Assembly (NCBI GenBank): GCA_040954595.2
Contig: CM082586.2
Location: 4,464,001 to 4,528,000 of the forward strand
From: Balanoglossus misakiensis
Lineage: Eukaryota; Hemichordata
Direction: 5' to 3'
DNA length: 64,000 nt
In this document: positions 21,041-34,370 of the stretch, in pieces
Numbering within the stretch: the stretch's first letter is position 1
Layout of the letters: each line of letters begins with the position of its first letter
The notes under the pieces: generated by a model
Databases searched by the model: none
What the model was told of the DNA's origin: nothing
What the model saw: only the letters and a program-made list of their open reading frames with translations
Translations under genes and position numbers: made by a program

Positions 21041-24000
21041 ATGGTTCTGTGGGGCAAGTCGCCGGACGAATCAACGCAAACAATGATACAGTCTCGTGTC
21101 TACACCATCAATTTCCACACATGCCAGGCGTTTCAGGTGATGAACGAGCTGCGACAGAAGCGCATGCTTTGCGACGTGGTCATACGTATCGAGGAGCACG
21201 AGTACCACGCGCACAAAGTCGTGCTGGCCGGGTGCTGCCCGTACCTGCGCGCCATGTTTACCAACGGCATGCTGGAGACCGACAAGGACTACGTGGCGAT
21301 CCGCGGTGTGGACGCGGCGGCCATGGAATTGCTCTTGGACTTCATGTACACCGGGAAGATCGAGATCACGGTGGAGAACGTGCAAGGCGTGCTTGCTGGT
21401 GCTAGTATGCTGAATTTGAGCAGTCTGAGAAACGTGTGCTGCTCTTTTCTGCAGTCACAATTGGATGCGTCTAATTGCCTTGGTAAGTGTTGAACTCTAA
21501 TGTTTCATTTCGTTACGTTTCGTTTCGTTTCAGTCATCACTTTTCACAAAATGAACCTCATAACTTTTACCATATTTTTTCCTTTAAATTTTGATCAAGA
21601 TCTGTGACAGTGTCAGTTTGCCTTTAATCATTTAATTTTTGTTGTTGTTGACAATGTAGGCATCCATTCATTTGCGGATATGTACTCGTGTGTGGATTTA
21701 GAAGTGACCGCGAGACGATTTATCTACCAGCACTTCCTGGAGGTCATTAAGACCGAGGAATTCTGTGTTATGTCCGAAGACAATCTCGTGGAGTTGCTCA
21801 AGAGCGACAAACTGCAGGTGGCCCGGGAAGAGGAGGTCTACGAGGCGGCCATGAAGTGGCTGTACTACGACTTCGGGAACCGGCAGCACTCGGCGTATAA
21901 CCTGCTGCAGTACATCAGACTTGCGCTGCTGGACATGCAGTACCTGAAGGAGATCGTCTACAAGTCGGACTTCATCTTGCAGAACCCGGACTGCAAGAGT
22001 CTGGTGGAGGACGCGCTGAGGATACGCAACGACAACCAGGCCCTCTCGCTGATCGGCAACCGGGCCCAGCCGCAGAGCATTTACGTCGTGGGCGGTCGGA
22101 ACAGCGTGGATTGCCAGTTGAACAGCCTGGAAAGGTACGACGCCATCCGGGATAAGTGGATACCGCAGGTGAGTGGATGGTTGGATTTGGATTGAAGAGA
22201 TTTGTACTGGTCAAGCTGGAACTGTTGGGCTGGTCCAGACTGGTTTTGGTCGGTTTGGGGCCAATCGATTAAAATACCATACTCTGAGAGAGAAAAAAAT
22301 ACTATATTTGTACAGGAGAGAAAAGAACACACAAAACAAGTGCATAAAATGTTCATTTCTTCACATCTTCGAGAATCTTCAGCTCTTGAGGATTAGAAGA
22401 ATCATTAGAAAGTACGTCATGAAACTGTTGTGATGTTTCTAGTGAAATATTCATGATATCCATGGCGATATTCATGTGTGTATGTGACAGAGCAGTGATA
22501 TGGGTATGTTCGAATAATTAAAAAAAAATAACTGAAGTCCTACAGTTAATTAAGAGGGCAGTTTCTAACCTTGAACACATATTTAACAATTTAAGTGCAG
22601 TACATGTAGCTCATATAATCCTTATTTGTTCAGTGAAATTTAATTTAGCCAAATACATGGGATTATTTCCAAAAAAATGTTTAGATAACAATAAATAATG
22701 TTTGTAGGTAATTTGGTATATCAAATTTAATGTGAAATAACAGTCATGTTAAAGATTAACTGAATTTAATATTTTGGATAAAAATTTGTGCAGTACAGTA
22801 GAGATAGGACAAATTGCAGCTCAGATATTTCAGATTTGTTCAACATTTGGTGAAAATCAGCATGATTAACTGAATAATATACTGGTACGTAATTTACAGT
22901 CTGGTGAGTACTTAATGACAAAGAAATAATTCATTCTATTGTGTACACATATGCTGATATACGTCTTATGAATTTTATAGCTTTGTCGCTTTTTAGTACG
23001 GCATAAGTTGTGGATATAGTGTAAATGGTATTTTGATATATTACACATGTCACACACAGTATGCACCCTATGTAATCCCCCACCCACTGTTTTGGACTTT
23101 CAGCCATGTTACTGATCTAGTGCAGCCATTTGGTGAAACTCTTCCATCGTCAATGATGGAGAGATTTTCCGTCATCAGGCTGGTTTTCTCAGCCACAAGA
23201 GAGGTGGATTTGCCTACACACTGAGGATGTTACATTATCTGTCTTATCAAGAAATTAGTCGGGTGATCTTTACCATTTCTGTAGATCAATTACTAGATTG
23301 CGTTTTCATTTTACGTAGGCTGTACCTCCCAAGGGTACGACAGAAATTGGGGCAATGAAGTGAAAAGTCGTGGTAATGTTCTATCACAATGGTTGCATGC
23401 TCTAATTTATTCATAATTCAAGCCATCACTTCACACCTTGCAATTAGAGTACTCCTTAAACACATAACACAGAAAATCAGACTCCTTAACTTATAGTAGT
23501 ACACACCTCTTGGATAGATTCTCAGAAAAACAATAGTCCTTCAAATGTGAAAACCATGTTATTGGATCCATACATTTTTTTTCTTGGCCTTTAAAGACAT
23601 ATACAATATGTAGCCATTTAAAAAATCTATGTGTAGGCTACTTGCTTTGTGTAGTCACAGTGACAGAGTGAGTAGGTGTATGTGTGTTTTAGCCTATGAT
23701 TATCATCACGTCCATTTCATCAATTGTCAGTGAATACATGTATTCAGTTTATTACCCCCACTGCCTGTATGTTGTCAGGATTGTGAATTTCTTTTTAACT
23801 GTTGGTTTGGTCCAGATCCATTGTTTTCTGTGGTAAATTTGGATCTGTATAAAAAGAACTGGGGGTGGACAGGTGGTAAGAACATTACTCTTAAATTACA
23901 GTATGTATGTGTGGTATCATACCTTCCATAGTATTTTTTTGCACAGAAAGTTATTTGCAGTAAGGGTGACAAGAGAACAGTATTTTGCATTTTATGAGAT

Positions 24001-27000
24001 AATATCTTTTTTTCTTTTCTTAATTCTTTTCTTAATGCTAGGAGTGTATGACTATGGCAAGGACAGCTGTTGGAGCAGCAACTCTGAACGGACTCTTGTA
24101 CGCTGTGGGAGGGGAGTGTGCGCTCGCCGAAAGTCAGGAGGAAACCATGTATTTGAGGTGTGTGGAGTGTTACGACCCGCTTCACAAGGAGTGGCGACCG
24201 GTGGTGGACATCAACGTGGCCAGGTCCTTCATTGCAGTGGCCGCGCTGGGTGGATATCTCTATGCTATAGGTAAGCTTCTTTGTGAGGCGGTTTTAGGTA
24301 TCCATTGTCGTACGGTCAAACTAACGTCTGAACCAGTTTGAGGGATTCGAAAGAAAAGAGACAGGGCTAAGGTACAAGTGCATAACATAATGCTTGACCT
24401 GATGTTCATGTTGATAATGACCGTATCAAGTTGAGATAGAAACAGGACTGGGTCAGTCAGAGTTTATTTTACCCACAATGCAATGTTTTGACTCCCTAGC
24501 ACCAGGTGATACTGTCCTTGTCCTGGTGGACAGAGTATGCAAATAACTGGATGTGCAGACGATTTGATTTATAGAGAGACCTTTTGTTATCTAGGGTTGA
24601 AGATTATCTCCAGCAGACCTTAGAAAAGGTTTCAATGATGGGTCTTGTGTCCTGACAGGGTCATGGTATTGTTATTCGTTGGTGTTAAAGCATGGTTGGT
24701 GGGTTGACCTGGAAGAATCGCCAACAAACAGCTTCTGTTGTATCTAGGTCATCTTGTTGACTGAAGTAGGATTTGAAGCTGTCATTTTGATGAGTACCCT
24801 GCCATTTTGATAAACGACGGGTAGTTTCACAAAAGCTGTATAGGGCAATGTTTATTCCTTACTCATGAAGTTTATTAAAGGGACAAAGTCTCTCTCTTGC
24901 TGGCCTTTTTCCATTAATTATGTTTGACACAAGACACTGTTTATGTTAATGTACATGTGGATATATAGTGAATCAACGTTCAACCACACAAAACTTCCTT
25001 CCCACTTGTATGATATGAGAGTAAAAACTCGCCCAAAATGAATAAATGGTAAAGAACGATTATTCATTTTGGCGAGTTTTTTCACTCTCCTGTCTATAAG
25101 AGGGATGGAAGTTGTGTGTGGTTGAACGTTCATTCACTATATATCCACATGCAGAATAACAAACGTTGTCTGGTATCAAATATAATTAATGGAAAAAAAG
25201 GCAGCGAGAGAGAGACTTTGTCCCTTTAACCTGAATCAACTTTTTAGCCTACTTGTTGATTTTCTGCATCCCATCTACAGGAGGCGAAGACAGGACTTGC
25301 AGTTACAACACGGTGGAGAGATACGACTACCGAACGGATCGATGGACGTTTGCAGCCAGTATGAAGAGGAAGAGAGCTGGTGCAGGGGTCACTGTGTGTG
25401 ATGGAAAAATTTATGCTGCAGGTACGTGTACACCATAGAATTCCTTATAGTTATAGATTAAGGGTATTATTAAGTGACTGTTGAATGACCCTGTGAACCT
25501 TGACCCCCCTCATGACCTTAGATGTAAAGGGAGAGAGGGGTCCCTGAGCTGATCACTGTCAAGAAAGCTTCTGTACTGTAGCTGAATGTGACTTCATTCT
25601 TTATGTGCCATTTAGGGTAAAGTTTTTAGGGATGATATGGACTGTCTGCTATGAATCAAAACAGATAAGAACTGAAGATAAACAAGTTGTTACAAAGACA
25701 ATTAAAATATATAGGCGTCCAGGCTAAAAGCAAAACAAAACAAAACAAAACGCTCCAGTCACTCGGAACATGCATGTATCGTACCATTATCAATATTATA
25801 CCTGCTTTCTAGGCGGATATGACAAAAGCTATCATACAGACAGAGCCAGCGTGGAATGCTTTGATCCGGAGACACAGGAGTGGATGTTCGTAGCCGAGAT
25901 GGAGAAAGCTAGATCCGGTCTAGCATTGGTGGCCATGGATCACTTTATCTATGCATTTGGTGGCAGGCTTCGACACACTGATCAGTACTTTGATGTGGCT
26001 GAAAGGTACAGTAGTGTTTAAAGGAATACAATATCTCACCTCATTTACATACCTCCTTATATGGTAAGGAGTACAATATCATGTCTAATTACATACCTCA
26101 CATTACATATACCACAGTCTTGTTTTTATAAAAATCATTAGATTTATTTTTCCATTGACTTAATATAGTTGGGGATTAATGGCTATGTTGAATGTCATAT
26201 TTGAGACAATACATACCAGAGTCTTGTTTTTGTAAATTCATTAGATTTATTTTTCCATTGACTTAACATAGGGATTAATGGCCATGTTGAATGTCATTTT
26301 TTAGACAATTTGACACAATTTTGGTCTCTTGTTCAAATATTTGCACTATGACCCCTAATTTTGATTCTCAATTTTAAGATACAAAAATCTAAAGTTGCAT
26401 TGGGTGAAATATGAGAAAAAAATTTAAGACGGATACTACCTTAAAGGGGAAATCCGTCGTAGCTGATTTCTACATAATTTGGTAGCTTTGATGTCACTCT
26501 TTCAGAAAAAAACATATTCGCCATGTATAGGTCGCGCGATTTTTTACAAAATCTAGGGAAAGTTGGCAGAATTTCCAATATGGCGTTTACTGTAATTTGA
26601 ATCATGGGAAAAAAAGCGCCAGGACCAACTTCCGCCCACCTTAGTGTGGGTGATACCATTTTCCGATTGGTGTCACTGCATCACAAGCTAAGCGTATTTG
26701 CATATTTTCCATGGGTTATAGCTCATGAAAACTGTCAATAGGTGACAAATTTTCGACTTTGCTGATGATTGTTTATCAACTGATGCAAAGAACAAACAAT
26801 AGCTATGAAAATACGCCTAGTCTGTCGCCCAGTGACACCTATCGGAGAATGGTATCACCCACACCATGGTGGGCGGAAGTTGGTCCTGGCGCTTTTTTTC
26901 CCATGATTCAAATTACAGTAAACGCCATATTGGAACTTTCTCTAGATTTTGTAAAAAATCGCGCGACCTATACATGGCGAATATGTTTTTTTCTGAAAGA

Positions 27001-27399
27001 GTGACATCAAAGCTACCAAATTATGTAGAAATCAGCTACGACGGATTTCCCCTTTAAAAATTAACCCTTTCACCACTGGTCCAGTCCAGATCCATTGTTT
27101 TCCATGGGAAGGTTGGACCTCTATAAAGGGAACTAGGGGTGAAAGGGTTAAGCTTAGTCATTTCCTCTGTTGCCAGGTACAACACCCAGACGCATCAGTG
27201 GACTTCCATAGCGCCCATGAACACTGCCAGGGCGTGGCCGGCGGTCTCCATCTTCGACAACAAGATCTACATCGTCGGGGGCTTCGACGGCTCCAACCGA
27301 CTGCGCAGCGTGGAACGGTACGACCCGCAGACCAACACGTGGACCTTCGTCAGTAATATGAACGTCAGCAGAGCTGGGTGCGGGGCGGCGGTCATCTGA
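21041..27399 (+). CDS. Kelch-like (KLHL) protein, BTB-BACK-Kelch, complete
   Basis: Six exons join in phase to 578 aa: 21041-21482, 21660-22168, 24042-24270, 25281-25421, 25813-26005 and 27177-27399. Residues about 30-140 are a BTB domain (LCDVVIRIEEHEYHAHKVVL, YLRAMFTNGM). Residues about 146-250 are the BACK domain with the 3-box. From about 290 there are six Kelch blades, each with a GG pair and a Tyr/Trp pattern (IYVVGG, LYAVGG, LYAIGG, IYAAGG, IYAFGG, IYIVGG). Family members bind CUL3 through BTB/BACK and recruit substrates with the Kelch propeller for ubiquitination. I cannot assign it to a specific KLHL number. The ATG at 21041 is the first in frame that gives a normal distance to the BTB domain. 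Introns 3 and 5 contain TTAA-flanked fold-back elements. Confidence 0.93.
23795..23875. mobile_element. Degenerate copy of the ~92-bp TTAA-ended MITE
   Basis: Shares TTGGTCCAGATCCATTGTTT and the right-hand AACTGGGGGTG with the better copies at 31425 and 33310. Its termini have decayed. It lies in intron 2 of the Kelch-like gene. Confidence 0.6.
24879..25225. mobile_element. Fold-back MITE flanked by TTAA (347 bp)
   Basis: Nearly the whole element is a palindrome: it begins AGGGACAAAGTCTCTCTC and ends with the reverse complement, loop near 25050. TTAA stands at 24875-24878 and at 25226-25229, fitting a TTAA target-site duplication as made by Kolobok- and piggyBac-type transposases. No coding capacity. 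It ends 55 bp before exon 4 of the Kelch-like gene. Confidence 0.85.
26115..26310. repeat. Two-copy direct repeat, period about 104 bp
   Basis: GTCTTGTTTTT..ATTAGATTTATTTTTCC..GGGATTAATGGC occurs from 26117 and again from 26221, with small changes. It lies in intron 5 of the Kelch-like gene. Confidence 0.8.
26445..27053. mobile_element. Fold-back element flanked by TTAA (609 bp)
   Basis: Arms of about 265 bp (26445-26710 and 26795-27053) are near-perfect reverse complements starting AGGGGAAATCCGTCGTAGCT. TTAA flanks it at 26441-26444 and 27054-27057. The 85-bp centre is not palindromic. No transposase frame is present, so it is a non-autonomous element of a TTAA-targeting superfamily. It lies in intron 5 of the Kelch-like gene. 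Confidence 0.87.
27061..27151. mobile_element. TTAA-ended short MITE (copy next to fold-back element)
   Basis: Ends TTAACCCTTTCACC and GGTGAAAGGGTTAA form perfect terminal inverted repeats, with internal CCATTGTTTTCCATGGGAAG and GTTGGACCTCTA. It begins four bases after the preceding element's TTAA. It ends 25 bases before the last Kelch exon. Confidence 0.85.
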
Positions 27400-28768
27400 C
27401 GAGAGGCCTCTTCTGTGAAGTTCTAAATGTGTGGTTTCCGTGACAACCGGTGGGTTTATGCAAGGACAAGAGACCATCGCTCATTTCATGCCAGGTGTAC
27501 TACTAAGCCATGCTATTTAATTTAATTGAATGCAGAAATTTACAAAATGTGCCAGTTCTGTGAATAATTAATATCGGTTTATTGGCCGTGGCAGCTAACG
27601 TTTATGTTTCAGAATTTTTGTTCTGTGGGGGAAGGGATGAGTCAGGATTATCCCTTCACAGACAAGTGAAATTTTGGCATGATGCGAATGAAATTTGTTT
27701 GAAAGAGGTTACAGTTCATTGCTGAGTATTTTAGGGCTGACTCAAGAAATTTGTTAACTTTTGAAACACTCAAAAGTTTATGGTACTAGACCAATGTAGA
27801 ATATCAGCGTAAGTCACAGCTTGATTGGTCAAAGTCGCACCATGTTAATACATGATTGGCTGATATTTATACAACTGTTATTTGAATTTTCTACAGCTAG
27901 GCATCACAGTTGTACTTATGTTGGCAAATATGTGGTATGTGTACTGAAAAGTGTACTGAAACAAAAACTTTGAGGGGTTGTGTCTGCATTATCCTGTGGG
28001 CCTTGATCCTGGACAAGCAATTACAGACTATTTTGTAGAATTTTCATCTTACGTTACGGATTCAAACCAACAGAAGTACGAGAATGGAAGGTCATGTATG
28101 GGTCATTATAAATGGCCTGTTGCAACCCTATGGAAGATCGCTTGGATGCACCCCTACTCTCCCTATATGGTTCTAACCATGGTAATATAAACAATGGGAA
28201 TAAACTAAACTATGAATGTCGTTGGGGTAAAGTTATATAGGTACACATGCCGTGCTGAGGAACAGGAAGTCAAGAGTTGTGCAGGTTTAACTGGTACATC
28301 GTTTCCAAAAACAGAAAAACATATCAGTCAGCTGATCATACATCAGCAGACATTGAAAAGACTCCCTCTTCTTTGTACCTTAGATTTTAAAATATTTTGA
28401 TAATGCACCTTGAATTTAAGTATTAGAAGCTATCTTCGACTGCAAACAGTATTTTCCTTCAGAATAAAGTGCAGAGCAGCTGGAGTTTTATTCTCAGTAG
28501 TGACCACTCTTTTCTGTTTTATAGCACGTAAAGGGCGATTTTATGGCCGTGTGTATCAGTACATTGCATTGGGAATCTTTTTGTTGCCAGCTGATGGAGT
28601 TCAGTTGTAATCATAGACTTTTGTATGGTGTAGGATAAAGCTAGATCATTGTAGAGTGGTTTGGTGTGGACTGTCATATGGACTACGGAGTGTAGAAGTT
28701 AAAAAAGGGGTAAACTGTTATAGTCAACATTTAAAGTGTAATTAGACGTGTAAATTCTAGCAACATTT

Positions 28769-28879
28769 CACACCTTGGCTTTTGCAGACATGTAGGGATT
28801 ATTGGATGCTAGAATTCGCACTGTAGATGCAATACTGTACTTTTATTCCCAGGATGCAACATTCCAAGATGGCTGCTTG
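28769..28879. repeat. 110-bp dispersed direct repeat, copy 1
   Basis: Reads CACACCTTGGCTTTTGCAGA to CCAAGATGGCTGCTTG. Repeated at 30407-30516 with a handful of substitutions. Confidence 0.85.
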
Positions 28880-29760
28880 GGGGAACTGCTTGGTGTTTTT
28901 TTTATCCCACCATAACTCATCACATTTTGGTGGTTTTAAAATAGATTTATATTTTATTGAAGGTTATACTTGACTATCTGATCTGGTATGTTTGGACCGA
29001 TATGATAACTATATTGCTGGTGCGAGGGTGAAATATGGAGAAAGAAAATTTGTCGTCATACTGGTTGGTTACTGATCACTGTATGTATCAGAGCTGATTT
29101 ACGATGTGAACAATGTGAGGCAGCAGAAAAGATTTCAGACGTAAGGGACATATTGATTGGTCAAAAAATCATGACACACTATTGGCAGGTGTGTCTAAGC
29201 CAACCAGGACACCGAGCTTATTACATTTCATTCCAGCAGGTTACATTATCTCTAGTGTACTAGCAAATAGTGAGGTCTTTAATGTTTTACATGATATATG
29301 GAACTAGACCAATCCACTTAGCATTGTTACGGGGGTGGCAGGGTGTGATCAGTTTCAAGTAATGTAGATTCATGCAATCTTTGTCTTCCATTGTGTATGA
29401 CTTTGTCACAAAATTGAAATCACAAAAGAGTACAAGGTGGTTTTAAACTTCTGAAGTTTTTATGTATGTCACTCTTCACTTATTAAGGAGGTAGAGGTAT
29501 TGTATAGGGTCCATCATGTAGCTACTGTAAAATGGGAAATTTTCACGACAGGAAATTTTTGCGATTTAAAAAGAGGTGACTGTTTCACGACAATTCATAT
29601 CTTGTATTTCACTTACGTCATCAATATCTCAAAAACATTTTAGGGACTCTTTATTTTTACAGGATTTTTTTTGGTGCTCGCGAAAATTTTTCGTTCGCGC
29701 AAATTTCCGGTTTCACAGTATGTTAGACTATAGTAGTTATAAGCTAACTACGGTACATGT

Positions 29761-29877
29761 ATTCTATTCTATTCTATTCTATTCTATTCTATTCTATTCT
29801 ATTCTATTCTATTCTATTCTATTCTATTCTATTCTATTCTATTCTATTCTATTCTATTCTATTCTATGTCTTATTGA
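29761..29877. repeat. ATTCT pentanucleotide microsatellite, 23 units
   Basis: Uninterrupted ATTCT units. The same pentanucleotide expands in human ATXN10; here it lies in intergenic DNA. Confidence 0.97.
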
Positions 29878-30406
29878 GATTAAATTATGCTGAAGGGGAA
29901 AATGATCTTTCAGAATTATCTGAAAAATCCAGTCAGGTGGTGTATATATGTCTAATTATTTCAAAATGTGGTTACTCCAAATTTTCAGTAGTAGAAATTA
30001 TGAAATATGCATTTGTGTTCTCACTCATGTCGAAAGATAGGAAATATGTTCATGTATAGTCCATTCACAGCCAACTTGTTGAATCCATGTGCAACAACAC
30101 GTACTGCTTTGACAAAATTCTGGACATCACACAGATTGGCGTGGTCACAAAATGCAAAGTAGTCACACAATTTTAGCATGGCTGACTTCTTGTTGTTAAC
30201 AAAACTCTCAGGTAGAAGTGAAATATTTCTTGAGTATAGTGGTGGTGGAATAATGGGTATTATCTCAATATAGTGTATAATATGCAACCATTATCTAGGT
30301 GTTCATCATGTATCTTATCACAGTCCCTCCGCTGGAGTTTCAGTCGGTGGAAAATTGCTCGATGCTTTAGGGATGGTGGATAGGTTTTCGCTTGTGAAAG
30401 TATCAC

Positions 30407-30516
30407 CACACCTTGGCTTTTGTAGACATGTAGGGATTATTGGATGCTAGAATTCACACTGTGGATGCAATGCTGTACTTTTTTCCCATGATGCAACATT
30501 CCAAGATGGCTGCTTG
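30407..30516. repeat. 110-bp dispersed direct repeat, copy 2
   Basis: Second copy of the element at 28769-28879, same orientation, roughly nine-tenths identical by eye. Confidence 0.85.
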
Positions 30517-31424
30517 TCTTGGGCTTCTCCATAGCAGGCAATGTAGTTGCCCATGGTTTATAGAATATTTGCACCTGGAGTCCTCCCAATAGATTGCTGT
30601 ATTTTGCAATGCTCCGATGGTCATATCCAGGTCAAAGCCATCGCTGTTGATTTTTTTCTGCAAATCAATCAAATTTACATGTTTTATTTTCATACTGATC
30701 ACTGCAAAATGCCTAATTCAAGTGTGTGTGTGTGTGTGTGTAAAATTTTGTGGCTTTTAAAAAGAAAATGGGGAATGTTTTTCTATCACTTTTTTATCTT
30801 TATTTGCAGTCAAGTAAGGTCTCGTTGATTTTCATTGATCTTCACGTCAAGGTGCAATGTATTATGTTTGATTTGTACATATCTTAAATTGCAATACTAG
30901 GTTTTGAGTTTCGGCCAGTCAGCAGACCCCATTGGAAGCTCGCTTTGCTGCCCCTTCTGGTACCAGTGTCTTTTGCTGACTGTTGTCATGGTGATGTAAG
31001 GTCACTCACTGACATTTGAAGCTATACAAAAATTGCAAAAAAAAGTTATACATTGGGGACAATTGAAAATTCATTCGTCTAAGTACCCCTTAAAAAGAGT
31101 TTATTTTAAAACTTTGGAAAACTCTTTTCTAAAAGTGAATTTGTTTTGAGTAACTCAGAACTTGGTACTTTCTCTATTTTAGAGGGACTTCCTTGAAGGC
31201 TAAATCTAAATGTAGTTATTGTTTTATTTTACAAAGTAACTGTTTTAAAGAGAAAATTCTCTTGCCATCACGTTAGTGTTTATACTTTAAGTTGTATTAT
31301 ACTTGCCAAAATTTATTTTATAAAAATATCTTAATTTTTGTGGAGTTTATATTGGTGACTTGTATTGTAAAGGTGCATCAGGCGATGATTTGTACAAATG
31401 AAGAGTTTTGTCAAAGATTATGTT

Positions 31425-31517
31425 TTAACCCTTTCACCTCCATGGTTTGGTCCGAATCCATTGTTTTCTATGGTTAAGTTGGGCCTCTAAAGAGGGAACT
31501 GGGGGTGAAAGGGTTAA
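31425..31517. mobile_element. TTAA-ended short MITE, full copy
   Basis: 93 bp from TTAACCCTTTCACC to GGTGAAAGGGTTAA, with the family core ATCCATTGTTTTCTATGG. Intergenic. Confidence 0.88.
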
Positions 31518-32870
31518 AGGATTGGAAATGGTACTGATGGATGATACTTTTAGGACCTGAGCAACTTGAACTTCGAAGCAGTAGTTTGGTCAAGTCCTGA
31601 AGAGATTTTATTATTTGCTACAAGCATGGTTTGCCTCCATTTTTAGGTGGTGCTGAAGCGATTTAAGAATCACCTTATAAATTTCATCCAAAAGTGAAAA
31701 AAAATACATATGTAACAATAAATGTTCTCTGAGCTGCATAGTGGTGATGTCTTCTGTATTACGGTATTACATGGTGACATGTATATTACTACTGCCTTGA
31801 TAATTTTGTCTTGCCAAATTCTACACTGCTATCATCAGCTGTCGAAACTGGCCATGAACCATGGTCAAATATATGAAGAGAATCCTGTTTTACATAGGGT
31901 AGCACCCATGCCCAAAAAGTTGGAATCAGACTCGCACGGCATCCTGTGATGTGATGCCAGATACCACAGTTGGAATCTGACGGGACACGAATCTGATTCT
32001 TAGCCATTTTCTCCCCGCACTATCTTTGTGAGTTACATGTATCTTGATTCCAACTTTTGATCTTGATCGGAAACTTTCGAGGAGAGAATTTCCAAACCTA
32101 TTTATGGTAACTGTATCTGTCATCGTTTACGCACTGTCAACATTATTATCATCACCTTGCCAAATTTGGCTTTGCAGGAAAATAAACTTCAACTATTTCA
32201 TGTATCTGTTTTGTTTGGTCTTTGTTGACTTTTGACAAATGACACTCAAAATAAAAATTCCACTGTTTAGTATAGACTTTTGAATACCAGTGAGGAACAG
32301 AAAATTCAACACGGCAGTATTTGTGTAATGATGCAGAGAGAGAGGGGGGGAGAGAGAGAGAGAGATGACACGACAACACTTTTCCTGTTGAACATACAAT
32401 GACACTTTTATTTCCATTCACATTTGAAGATACACAAAAGGAAAAAATGGTGGTGATTTCAGACGATCTCATGGACAACAGGCAGCAACTGAGGGTTGTA
32501 CGTTTCAGTTTCAGCCACTATGACATTTCTGAATATAAGGAATTTCTCACAGAAAGTAATCAAATCAATTAAGTAGAAGTTACACTTGTCATTTTGTTTT
32601 TAATATAAGGAAATCAACTCAAACACGACAAATATTCGTCCAGGTTCAATTGATTTGTAGGATGGAAACTGTCATGATGTTTGCCCTCATTTGTCAGACA
32701 GGAATAAACAGACGATATGGGCCCAACCTGCATCAGATTGAAAACAAAAAATGATCAAAACTTTTGCATTGCCCGTACCAGTATTGATACTGGAAGTATA
32801 CATATTTTTGGTAATGAAATAAAGATCTGACAGACACACATACTTCTGTTTTCCAGTCCAGAGTCTAGTC

Positions 32871-32963
32871 TTAACCCTTCCACCACCGTGGTTCAGTCCA
32901 AACCCATTGTTTTCTGTGGTAAGGTTGGACCTCTAAAAGGGGAACTGGGGGTGGAAGGGTTAA
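32871..32963. mobile_element. TTAA-ended short MITE, full copy
   Basis: Begins TTAACCCTTCCACCAC and ends GGTGGAAGGGTTAA. The matching change in both ends (CCACC/GGTGG) keeps the terminal inverted repeat perfect. Confidence 0.88.
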
Positions 32964-33309
32964 AGACTTGATATTTTTTGGTTCTGTGAAATTAAAAGCT
33001 CTGAATCGGATTTGCATTGCAGCTTGCACGGCTAGAATTCTCAATCGAGATCTCTGGCCAGAATGGGCGCTGAAAGATGTACAGAAAATTGGCAGACACA
33101 AGGAATAAACTTTTTTCAGCCAAACATACATTTTTTTTTAGTTTACACAACAGAAAAAGTTAACACTACAAAAAGCATAAATAACTTGTGATAAAATGGC
33201 CTAAAATGCCACCGATTGAAATGTGACATAAAATTATCATCAAGGGTGCGTTGTATAGACACCACGGACAAAAACAAACATACTCAAGATGTATTGTTAT
33301 CGTGGGATT

Positions 33310-33402
33310 TTTACCCTTTCGCCACAATGGTTTGGTCCAGATCCATTGTTTTCTATGGTAAGGTTGGACCTCTAAAGAGGGAACTGGGGGTGAAAGGGTT
33401 AA
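33310..33402. mobile_element. TTAA-ended short MITE, full copy with decayed left end
   Basis: Left terminus reads TTTACCCTTTCGCC; right terminus GGTGAAAGGGTTAA is intact. The core matches the other copies. Confidence 0.85.
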
Positions 33403-33430
33403 GACAGCAAACAGGACATCTGAACCATAT

Positions 33431-33473
33431 GAAACGATGGGTTTGGACTGAACCATTGCGGTGAAAGGGTTAA
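33431..33473. mobile_element. Half copy of the TTAA-ended MITE
   Basis: Only one terminal half is present, in inverted sense, ending GGTGAAAGGGTTAA. It stands 28 bp from the full copy at 33310-33402. Confidence 0.7.
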
Positions 33474-34309
33474 TATCTGTAAATTCCCTGAACCCTGAAA
33501 TGCAGAAAACGCCCTCAATGAGGCAATGGTAATGCTTTTGTTTGTCAAGAATAGTTCAAATGTTCACTGGCGGCAAAATAAATTGCATTTTTTTATCCAT
33601 ATTCAAAAGTAAGTTTTATCTTAATGCACTGGTCACATCATGAGTCTTGATGTTAAATAAAAGTAAATACAAAGTTATCCTTTTCAAGTCCGTTCGAAAT
33701 ATGTAAATACTGAATATACATGTACTAAAAATACCTTCAGACAATGACTTGTTTGGTAAATTCTTACAGTACAAGCAAATCTCCAACTGGATCAGTGGGT
33801 ATACTACGGTGAATGTACCACTCTCAATTGAATTCACATATCTGCTTGACTTGTTGTTCAGAGTTTTGAACGCAGTACACAAAAAGTAAATGCTTGCCAG
33901 ATTCCATGGCTACTAAGTTTTAAAGTGAAATATGCAAAGGAATTGTCTTTCAAAAGTATGCTTTTTTTCTCCTCGTCTCAGAAGTTGATGTAAACATTGC
34001 TAAGTCCAGTCAGTATAATATGGAATGACTGAACAGAACTCATTATCTCGTATAATCTCGTATATATATATAGATGTACTGGGTATATATCAATCACATT
34101 GAATTTGACCTGCATGGCTATGTGATATTTTGTGATTATTATCATTCTCTTTCTTTATCACACCAAATGACATCAAGTAGAGTGTTATTCATTATACATT
34201 TCTAAGAAAAGGCAAAGCTGTCGCTCTACGCTGTAAGAAATTCTGCAATGCTCGCTGGGCAGCCTGCACTTGCTTAAGAACAGCGCCATCTATATGAAAT
34301 GCCCCCTCT

Positions 34310-34370
34310 AGACAAAATGGCCGACGGATTAGACAAAATGGCCGACGGAATAGACAAAATGGCCGACGGA
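34310..34370. repeat. 21-bp tandem repeat, three units
   Basis: AGACAAAATGGCCGACGGA is repeated three times (34310, 34331, 34352). The AAAATGGC blocks resemble YY1 sites, but function is unknown. Confidence 0.85.

Noticed and set aside
29576-30059. Frames reading SILFYSILFY
   Set aside because: Translation of the ATTCT microsatellite.
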